Source of the DNA: Letharia columbiana
Lineage: Eukaryota; Ascomycota; Lecanoromycetes; Lecanorales; Parmeliaceae
Length of the DNA stretch: 64,000 bases
Reading direction: 5' to 3'
Assembly: GCF_014066305.1 (NCBI RefSeq)
Contig: NW_023501065.1
Span: forward strand, 186,001-250,000
In this document: piece after piece, positions 55,948-64,000 of the stretch
Position numbering within the stretch: the stretch's first letter is position 1
Layout of the letters: each line of letters starts with the position of its first letter
Program-made: the position numbers and the translations under genes
Notes under the pieces: model-generated
What the model was told of the DNA's origin: nothing
Seen by the model: the letters and a program-made list of their open reading frames with translations, nothing else
Database searches by the model: none

Positions 55948-58259
55948 ACGCTATCTGCCCGATAGAAGAGAGGGTCTGAAGATCTGATGGTGGTGTACAA
56001 GCATTTGGATGGGCACACAGTCGCAATGCTTTATGACCCAAGAGTTGTGTCAAAGGATGGAAATGATAAGCTGGATAGGTGGGGAGGTCAATAACGAACA
56101 ATATACTGGCGTAAGCCGATACTCTTGACAAGACCTAGTTGTCTCGGTTCTAATGCTTCATCGGAGATGATTTTCACCTCCTAGATGTACTCCCACGCGC
56201 AAGTCTGCAGCTTTCAAAGCTGCCACTCGACGGGCACTGTTCAATTATTATATCTACTTGAATCCCGCAGAGTCTTAGCCTTCTAGGCCCAGCATCATTG
56301 ATGGTCAGCGACTTACGCATTGATTGAGCGTACGGAAATCTAATGTCTCAAAGTTCAATGCCAATCCTATGTGTTGAAGACGCACTAGAATTGTCTGAGA
56401 CCGTCCATAAGCCCATGCCGAATCCCTTTACAACATCTTCCTTTCACAAATGCAACCCTCTTATAGAAAGCATTCCCACACTGAATCTAAACCAAATCAG
56501 AACAGCCACGGACAGTGGCCATTTCTTTTCGGGTTTTATCGATGATTGCTGCCTTAGGAGATGGCGAAAGGTTCCAGGACGTATACAGCCTGACACTCCG
56601 GGCTTGCTTTGAAGATATTGACCACGCTAGAAAACGAACATGGACAAGACCTTTGTTCGACGACTGTATGGCAACGCAACCAAACATTCAAAATCGGATT
56701 GGCAGAGCCTTTCCCTTCTCTGAGAATTTTAGGGAACCATTGCAATAGGCCATGCCCCACGACAACAGTGGTATTCACAGCAACAAGGACGCCTTTGGTA
56801 GTTGGAGCGACTCGAAACAGAGGTATCTCGTGAACTTTGAATGATTCTCAAATGGCTGATGAAATGTAGGCAGCTAAATCTTGCTGACAAAAGATCAAGG
56901 CTTGATAGGTTCGATAAGATATCTGACCATAAGGTATTAGGTAAGGTACATGCCTATTAGATAAGTAGCTTACCGTTGTGTGTTTCATCTATCGATCTCC
57001 AACACTAGCCCAATGATTGAAAAGCCGACGCTAAGTTACTAGAAACACCAACACGGCGTCGACAAAGTAGTGGAAGGTAATGCCCAGGTACCTGGCATTT
57101 CTAACAAGCTGGTACGTAGTTCAGGTGCTCCGAGTCGACGCCGGGCCAGATGTTATGGGAATGCCGTCTGTCAGTCAAGGTATATCCGTCCTTCTCATAT
57201 TGTCAAGGCGACAACAGTCTAGTCGGTAGCTCCGGCAGGATCAGAATGATCTCTGCGATCTTGGCCAACATGGAAGGCCGAGACCCGAATTTGTAGTGCG
57301 TATGTGTTCGCACAATTTTCGGTTATTGAAGATCTTGCAGCTCGCTCATTTCTGGCGGCATCCTCCTGCTCGCATCATTTGGACAGTTGGACATGCAAAG
57401 CATTTTACTGCTAGAGCCTCTCTTGCTCTCCGAGTCTCCATGCCACCATGATTCAAAGGCTCCCCACAGCACAGCGACCCATGCGACAATGGGAGATTCC
57501 CAAGAGGTTCCGCGGGGATTCCAAGTCTTGGTCTTTGACTCTGACGTCTTCGGCTAGATGTTATCACAGACCCCGCGGTCACCCAAAAATCGTGGTGAAT
57601 GGCGAATTTGAGGCCAAGTCTAGCTAAGCTTACACGAAGCGTGGAAGCTTTATAGGCTCATACGCTTGCAGGGGCCCGGACTTGGTCATAGTTCCTCTCA
57701 TCTATCAGTGGCTGCGAGGCGATGAGGGGCATAGCCTTTTGGAGCTAGCATGGCTGCAGAGTGGAACAAAGTGGAGTCTCGAACGTCGAAGATCATTAGA
57801 TTGAAGACTTGGGCGGCGCAAACATGTGCATTTCTAGACAAACCCTCGGCCCAGTGCTGATGGATTGAGATGCTTGCTTAATGCTTACTTACTTATTAAA
57901 CCAACACCTTTCCCGCTTAGCGTGCCTTGCTACTTGCTAGCCTCAGTCCCCTGCCCAGATGGCGGTCTCAGGATCGGCAACCCCACCAGACCCCCAAAAA
58001 TTCCTCCTAGCAAGTTCAACTGAAGCCTTGTGCTGACGACTTGATCTAACAAATTCTTCTTCTCACCTGCTTTTCCTCCGCAACAACCAGCGAATCTTTT
58101 TTCACAATCAACAGCCCGTACTCGAGCGACATTTCCTCGAGCCGTGCTTAGGGACAACCCCCATATATCCTTACATCCTTTGTGGTTAATGCTCAGCGAG
58201 GTCGACGGACGCAAACCTTTCTACTACACTCCCCTGATACATAGTATCGGCAGCATCAA
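55948..58259. other. Gene-poor stretch
   Basis: 2.3 kb between the MFS and amino-acid transporter genes. Open frames (56343-56748, 57346-57582, 57930-58214) have no recognisable features. An exact TAGGTAAGGTA lies at 56938-56948 next to further GTAAGGTA/TTACC pieces. Nothing else. Confidence 0.45.
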
Positions 58260-60126
58260 ATGGCGTTAGGCAGGAAGGGTCGCAATGTCGACAATACTAC
58301 CCACGAAATTGACCCCAACTCCATCACCAAGGAGGGGGGCCAGTACTACGACGCGGAAAGTCATGAGGAGAAGGGAGGTCGCAAGATGAGCAGGGTAGCT
58401 GGTGTCATGGGCGGCGAGTCTGATCAAGACTCCCAGCTGGGCGTGGGAAAACAATTGGAGCTCGAGGCAACCAACTCCATAAAGTACAGAACATGCTCCT
58501 GGCAAAAGGTGATTTGATATTTTTCCATCACCTTGTTTTCCTCAAGGGACGAGGAACGTCTACGACGAGCCGCGGCAAAGACATCCGAGCAACGCAGAGA
58601 CTTCCTGATATGCGCTCTTTGCCTTGAGTCACTGAGTGGGCTATATCCTAACAAATGATGACAGACTGCTGCGTTACTCTTCTCGGAGTATATCTGTCTG
58701 GCTATCATGTCATTCCCTTACTCCTACTCCGTTTTGGGGTTGGTTCCGGGTCTAATTGTCACGGTGGTTATTGCCATGTCCGTGCTGTACACGTCCTTGA
58801 TTGTTTGGTACGTCTCTTTTCTGCCCAACAGCCTGGCATAGGATTCGCGCTCATGTTCGTACCAGGGAATTCTGTCTCCGTCACCCCGAAATTCGAGACG
58901 TTTGTGATGTCGGCCAAATGCTTTACTTTGGATGGACATGGGTCTGGTACTTTACCGCCGCCATGTTCCTGCTCAATAACACCTTCATTCAGGTCAGGTT
59001 TGGGAGAAGTGACGTCGTTGGTTGTTTGCTAACAGTTTTAGGGTCTTCACGTCTTAACTGGCGCCAAATATTTGAATACCATGAGTGGTGGCGCAGTATG
59101 CACTGTTGGCTTTTCCGCAATCTGGGCTGTCCTTTCCTTCTTTTCCTCTCTCCCGAGGACGTTCGACACTCTTTCGAAGCTTGCGACCCTTTCGGCTTTT
59201 TTCACGTTCGTCTCTGTTCTTTTAGCAGCCATCTTTGCCGGGATTGAAGCTCATCCCTACGGTTACAATTCGCCAGACGGCGGCAAAGACGGCCTAATGA
59301 CTGGGAACCCCATAGTCTTGGTCATTCCAGCTGCAGGGACCGGTTTCGTCAGCGGAATGAATGCTTTTTTGAACATCAGCTACACCTTCATTGGTCAAAT
59401 TACGATACCGAGTTTCATAGCTGAGATGAAGGAACCCAAGGACTTTCCCAAGGCGCTTTGGGCCGTCACCATCTGCGAGATCATTGTGTTCTCTTTGACC
59501 GCATCAATCGTGTACGTCTACACCGGGACACAATACAACACAGCTCCCGCCTTTGGATCGCTTGGCAATGAGTTGTACAAAAAGGTGTCATTTTCGTTCA
59601 TGATTCCAACTTTGATCTTTTTGGGTGTCCTCTACGCCTCTGTGTCTGCACGCTTCGTCTTCTTCAGGATCTTCGAGGGTACGCGCCACAAGGGAAACCA
59701 TACCGTCGTTGGCTGGGCGACATGGGCCGGTATCCTGGCTTGCACTTGGATCGCCGCTTTCATCATCGCCGAGGTCATTCCGTTCTTTTCGGACTTGTTG
59801 TCATTGATGAGCTCACTCTTTGACTCGTTCTTCGGCTTCATCTTCTGGGGCACTGCCTACATGAGGATGCGGCGCGCCGACTATGGCCCTGGGTGGCTTT
59901 CGAAACGAGGTATCCGAGGGATTTCTGGCTTTATTCTGAATGTCATACTCATTTGTATCGGTCTATTCATGTTGACTGGTGGAACCTATGTGAGCATTTT
60001 CATCATTGGTATTGAAGCTTACACATACTAATCTCCGTTTAGGCTACGTGCCAGAGTATCGTGAACAATTACAAAGACGGCCTCGTCACTGGTGGTCCTT
60101 TCACTTGCGCCAGTAACGGACTGTAG
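58260..60126 (+). CDS. Amino-acid transporter of the AAAP (Aa_trans) family
   Basis: Multi-span amino-acid/proton transporter. Five exons: 58260-58508, 58665-58807, 58866-58992, 59042-59989, 60043-60126; introns of 156, 58, 49 and 53 nt; 516 residues. The cytosolic head (about 80 residues) ends KYRTCSWQK. Exon 2 starts the core, TAALLFSEYICLAIMSFPYS, then the unwound first helix and GLIVTVVIAMSVLYTSLIVW. Exon 3 has EFCLRHPEIRDVCDVGQMLY. Exon 4 holds most spans, including ALSYTFIGQ-type text NISYTFIGQITIPSFIAEMK and EPKDFPKALWAVTICEIIVF. The last exon is ATCQSIVNNYKDGLVTGGPF and a short tail. This matches the fungal neutral-amino-acid (MTR-like) permeases; the substrate is inferred. The gene is complete. 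Confidence 0.92.
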
Positions 60127-60518
60127 GGGAAGTTGTGCAATGAACATGAGAGGACTTCTTTGTATTTGTTTGCTTAGGACTGATGCTCTCATGTACATCT
60201 ATGGGCAATATGCACGTATAAAATGTTTTCAACTCAGGCCTATATCTGATTTGAGGAGGAATGGGCCGACTGAAATAGACAAAAACTCTGTATGTTTCCA
60301 TTGAGGTCTTATGGATGCACTATCCAGGCTCGTAAAGATGCACATTGAGAGAATTGCCGCTCCATAGAAAACCTTTCGTTCGGCTGACCTAGCTTTCCCC
60401 ACCTCCGACATCATCTCCCCTTTCAAAACTCCAGACTGTAATTGAGCCACGCATGATGCGGCATTGAGGACGAGTGCAATCTCGCCTCACTTCACGAAGA
60501 ACTCTCGGCCTTGAATAC
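60127..60518. other. Intergenic, promoter of the T-protein gene
   Basis: 392 bp, no gene seen. Confidence 0.4.
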
Positions 60519-62071
60519 ATGAAGATGATTAAGTGCGTAAGAGCCGGCAGCGGAGTGGCCAGTAAAACGTTAGAACTTGGCGGAAAGCCTGCACTATTCA
60601 GAAGCATATCTACTTCCGCTATCGTGCGTGTTGACGCTACCCTGAACGCTTCTGCTTCCACTTCAAGACCAGGTGTTGCCTCATGTCTTCTTCGCCATGG
60701 CCCCGTTCTCCGAGTAAAGCCCGCGGGTCTACCTCCTCAGTGCAGACAGGCTTCCAGCGATGCCTCAACCAGTGATGGAGGCCTCAACCACACGGCCCTT
60801 CACGAGCTCCACGTCAGAAACGGGGGCAAAATGGTTCCATTTGGAGGCTATTCGATGCCAGTACAATACTCCGACCTCGGGGTGGGAGACAGCCATAAAT
60901 GGACTAGGGAAAAAGCCAGCCTCTTTGACGTGGGCCACATGTAGGCTGCTGTCCCGTCTCATGCTGCTCCCTCCTTGATTGTGACATTGACATTCCCTAC
61001 TCTAGGGTACAACACCGTATGTCTGGCCCAGGCGCTGCACCTTTACTCGAAAAGATTACTCCTTCATCCACAGCCTCCCTCCAGACCGACCATTCGACCC
61101 TTTCCTGCCTCTTACACCCAGCTACCGGAGGTATAGTCGATGATACCGTCATAACACGCCTTGGTCCTGAACTGTTCTATCTCGTCACCAATGCGGCGTG
61201 CAAAGCTAATGATATGGCATACCTCGAAGAACAAATTGAATCCCGTGATACAAGCCACGGTACCGTGGAATGGGAGGTGCTCAACGACTGGGGTCTCGTA
61301 GCTCTGCAAGGTCCGCTAAGCGCAGATATCTTGCAGCGAGCGCTCGTGACGGCTGGGGTAGAGGATGTGGACCTCCAAGCTTTATACTTCGGGCAGTGCA
61401 TACACGTCACCCTCAATCTCTCCCCAAAGCAATCGTCCAACACCGACACTCCAATCTTGATTTCTAGAGGGGGCTACACAGGCGAGGATGGGTTCGAGAT
61501 TTCGATACCGCCCGCACTCACCGTCGCATTTACGACTCACCTCTTAGAAAGTGGTGGACGCGAACGATTACGATTGGCAGGCTTAGGAGCTAGGGACAGC
61601 CTCAGACTAGAAGCAGGCATGTGTCTTTATGGGCATGATTTGGACGACAAGACTACGCCCGTCGAAGCGGGTTTGAGCTGGATTGTGCACAAAGACCGGC
61701 GGGCAAATGGAGGATTCCACGGGGATGAGACGATACTGAGGCAACTGCGACCTGTTAAGGATGGAGGCTCAGCGCCCAAGCATAGGCGAGTAGGCTTGAT
61801 CGTTGAAGGGGCACCAGCAAGGGAGGGAGCAGAAATCACGAATCCCGCAAGTCCAATTTCTGCGGAAGTGGTCGGAAGGGTGACGAGTGGGTGCCCTAGT
61901 CCAACACTGGGAAAGAATATTGCAATGGGATACGTCAAAACTCCCCTCCATAAGGCCGGCACTCCGATCGAAGTCTTAGTCAGGGGAAAGAGGAGGAAGG
62001 CCGAGGTCGTAAAGATGCCTTTCGTGAAAAGCCAATACTGGAAACAGGCCGCGGGTACATCACCAGGCTAA
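60519..62071 (+). CDS. GCV1: Aminomethyltransferase, glycine cleavage system T protein (mitochondrial)
   Basis: Releases ammonia and passes the methylene group to tetrahydrofolate in glycine breakdown. Two exons, 60519-60940 and 61006-62071, with a 65-nt intron (GTAGGC...CATTGACAT...CTCTAG) that splits the Met codon of DVGHM; 495 residues. The first 80 residues are Arg/Ser/Ala-rich without acidic clusters, a mitochondrial presequence. The catalytic part starts LHELHVRNGGKMVPFGGYSM with WTREKASLFDVGHM, then GGIVDDTVITRLGPELFYLV, LVALQGPLSADILQRAL, and the folate site RGGYTGEDGFEISIPPAL with RDSLRLEAGMCLYGHDLD. The C-terminal barrel includes EVVGRVTSGCPSPTLGKNIA. ATG 60519 is the first in frame (a GTG precedes it); a second ATG follows at 60525. 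Confidence 0.95.
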
Positions 62072-62710
62072 GATGCCTGACATGAGTGGTTAGGGTAATG
62101 ACGAAGGCCACTTCCAACGTGTGGGTGGAGAGAGACGCTGGAGTCTCTCGCGTTCTCGAGTTGCGTGGATTCAAGTTGCCTAACCTTGATGGCGAAGCAT
62201 CGTTCCAATGTCGGCCAATCCAAATCTGTCGTTCTAGCGGTGAGGATACGATATTCGGGAACTCCAGTGTTAGCCTCTGGCTGCTTCTCAACTAAGCAGA
62301 ACTTGGCACAGGCTTGAAAAATGACGATCCTACCTTAATATTCCCGTGGTATCTCACGCCCTGGGATGCCATTGTGTCATCCTTTTGCTCAACAATTACC
62401 TTAGCATGCAGACACAGAGACAGGGTACTCTCCAGCTCATACGATGGTCATGAACTGATAAACCTCGCTAGTAACCTGTGCTTCGGAGATACAAATCTGG
62501 GGGAGGCCGTGAAGCTCTCGAAGGATTGAACACCAGCTTCGTAATAGAGAAGGTGTTTGACTCTCAGTCTGAGGCAATTTTTTTGTCGATGGTATCTTTG
62601 GTTATCTTAGTAGCCAGCACGATGTCATGAGCTATGCCCTCAGAACCCTGAACCGACGATGATTAATTCCCCCGCTTCCTCAAACAGCCCAGGTACTATC
62701 TCAAACCTTC
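62072..62710. other. Convergent 3' intergenic region
   Basis: 639 bp. Short frames only. Nothing recognised. Confidence 0.4.
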
Positions 62711-64000
62711 CTACCACAAAAAACTGTCTCGATGTGCAGGATAGACTGCCATACCCTGCCAATGCCCCGCTGGCCCCTCCTGTGCTATCCCAAGTTGCTG
62801 TACAGCTGTTCCCCCCGACTCCTCAAGGTCAATTACCACCACACTGTTAGCGCCGCTCAGAATGTACATCCACTGCCTGTCGATGATGGTATCAAAACCC
62901 CCAAGAGCATCAGCTTGAAATTGGATCACGCCTTTGATTGCTCCGCTGAGAGGATCCAAGGCTGTGACATTTGTACGATTTGCATCCACCACGTACACGG
63001 TACCATAGTGGCGCGAATAGGCTGCCCAACATACAGCACCCTGGTTTGGAATGGTGGTGTGGTGTGTCTCCGTAACAGTCAAGTCGGAAGCGATGTTGAC
63101 AATCGAGGCACCAAAGGTGGGATCCGTTATAAGAGCCGAGGTTTCGGAGCCAAGGAAGTTTATGCTGTAGTCCAGTATGAGTGCTGATGGGGATGATATG
63201 ATCGCATCACTGGATATCTGCCCGTTGTTGACGCCGAAGGCGTAAATGTAACCTGGGACTGCAGGAGGTCCGGGTTTGCCCTTGATTGTTACGAAGAGAG
63301 CTGATGAGCTGGGGCTAAAGAGGATCTCGGAGGCTGAGTCTGGTGGTCCGCTAGGCGGGGTGTTTGTATGAAGGTTTTTGAGCGGGCGAAGGCCGCCGAC
63401 TGGGGAAAGGCCGTTTTCAATCGAGACCGTGAAGCATGCAACTCCATTCTTGGCTCCACCATTGACGACGCAGGCTGAAAAGTGTTACATCAGTGGGAGT
63501 CTTGGTGTACGACTATCGAGAGGATTACCTGTGTTGAGTTGCGCGGAGTAGGTCACAGACTGTGGAAACTCGCCTTGTGTATCGACAGGCTTGCCAACAA
63601 GCTTGGGGTAGAGGGGTGCCCAAGGGTAGATTACGAACATCGACAGGGTGTGACTGCCTGAATTGACGGTGAAAAGATACTGCACAACGAGATACCACCA
63701 TTAGGAATTTTGGGAATAATGTGCAGGCTATTGACAGAGACATACGTTTTCAGAAACCACGACCGAGTTTTGCCCGAAGAGGCCGTCTGATCCGACAGTT
63801 GTACCAACAGGTCCGAACGGTGGGCCGACATTTAGGCCCAGCAGGCCTTTGCCTCCAGTCGGGGTCAGGACGGGCGAAGACAGAGTGCCATTATAGGAGG
63901 CAGCGAGTGAAAGGATGTTGTTTCCTTCCGGATTATTGGACAATGTAAAAATTGCCCTTTGGCAGTCATCGTACCGACCTTGCGCAGGGAGAGTTGAAGC
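62711..64000 (-). CDS. Secreted lactonase-type beta-propeller protein (5' end outside window)
   Basis: Seven-bladed propeller of the 3-carboxymuconate cyclase/YbhE-like fungal group. Exons on the minus strand: 64000-63746 (partial), 63679-63530, 63474-62711, with introns of 66 and 55 nt in phase. Text: AIFTLSNNPEGNNILSLAAS, GTLSSPVLTPTGGKGLLGLN, GQNSVVVSEN then YLFTVNSGSHTLSMFVIYPW, VGKPVDTQGEFPQSVTYSAQ, ACVVNGGAKNGVACFTVSIE, GLRPLKNLHTNTPPSGPPDS and TDPTFGASIVNIASDLTVTE. The repeated N-G-T-L / V-x-x-G strand pattern marks the blades. The signal peptide, if any, lies beyond the right edge. The enzyme activity is not proven for this fungal group, so only the fold is claimed. Confidence 0.85.

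Overview
The window is nuclear DNA of a filamentous ascomycete (Pezizomycotina). Evidence: genes carry many short GT-AG introns (mostly 46-90 nt, often with CTRAC-like branch points), there are two Zn(II)2Cys6 regulators, a fungal 7-TM DUF7703-type protein and a VPS9-plus-CUE exchange factor, and neighbouring genes have mixed polarity with no operons. I could not fix the class. I rebuilt splice structures by hand from reading-frame continuity and family conservation; exon coordinates are in each entry.

Layout. 1-1035: ethanolamine kinase (3' part outside). 1962-3485: 7-TM protein with an apparent 1-nt lesion. 4173-6727: CLC chloride/proton antiporter with CBS domains. 7152-10514: Mak21/Noc1 ribosome-assembly factor. 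10818-11606: luciferase-domain (DUF5519-like) gene with two frame breaks. 11856-14256: large conserved fungal protein. 14611-20001: two head-to-head Zn2Cys6 regulators. 20075-20361: a repeat carrying a tRNA T-arm-like motif. 20966-22790: asparagine-synthetase-domain protein. 23214-25869: VPS9 Rab5 exchange factor. 26697-28451: two-TM orphan. 29191-30300: SAM methyltransferase. 30552-31636: orphan. 33157-33885: decayed APH-type kinase gene. 34425-36702: APS kinase and V-ATPase subunit C, converging tail to tail.

37-49 kb is the accessory part. It holds a broken locus with a PHD-like finger, a Ulp1-like segment and C2HC-type fingers (37.4-42.6 kb). Within or beside it are RPS28 (with an unusual 3-residue deletion) and a hotdog thioesterase. 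Next come a 44-bp minisatellite (46.3-46.7 kb) and a non-coding element of about 1.25 kb with 100-bp inverted ends and a second nested palindrome showing one-sided C-to-T decay (47.1-48.3 kb).

49-64 kb returns to housekeeping genes: ER/Golgi-type glutaredoxin, RPL9, an MFS transporter, an AAAP amino-acid transporter, mitochondrial glycine-cleavage T protein, and a secreted lactonase-type beta-propeller cut by the right edge.

Together the intact genes cover phospholipid head-group synthesis, endosome/vacuole ion and pH balance (CLC, V-ATPase, VPS9), ribosome production (Mak21, RPS28, RPL9), sulfate activation and C1/amino-acid metabolism. No biosynthetic cluster, virus or CRISPR is visible. 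At least five single-base frame breaks occur in otherwise well-conserved genes; I cannot tell sequencing error from true decay without reads or a second assembly.
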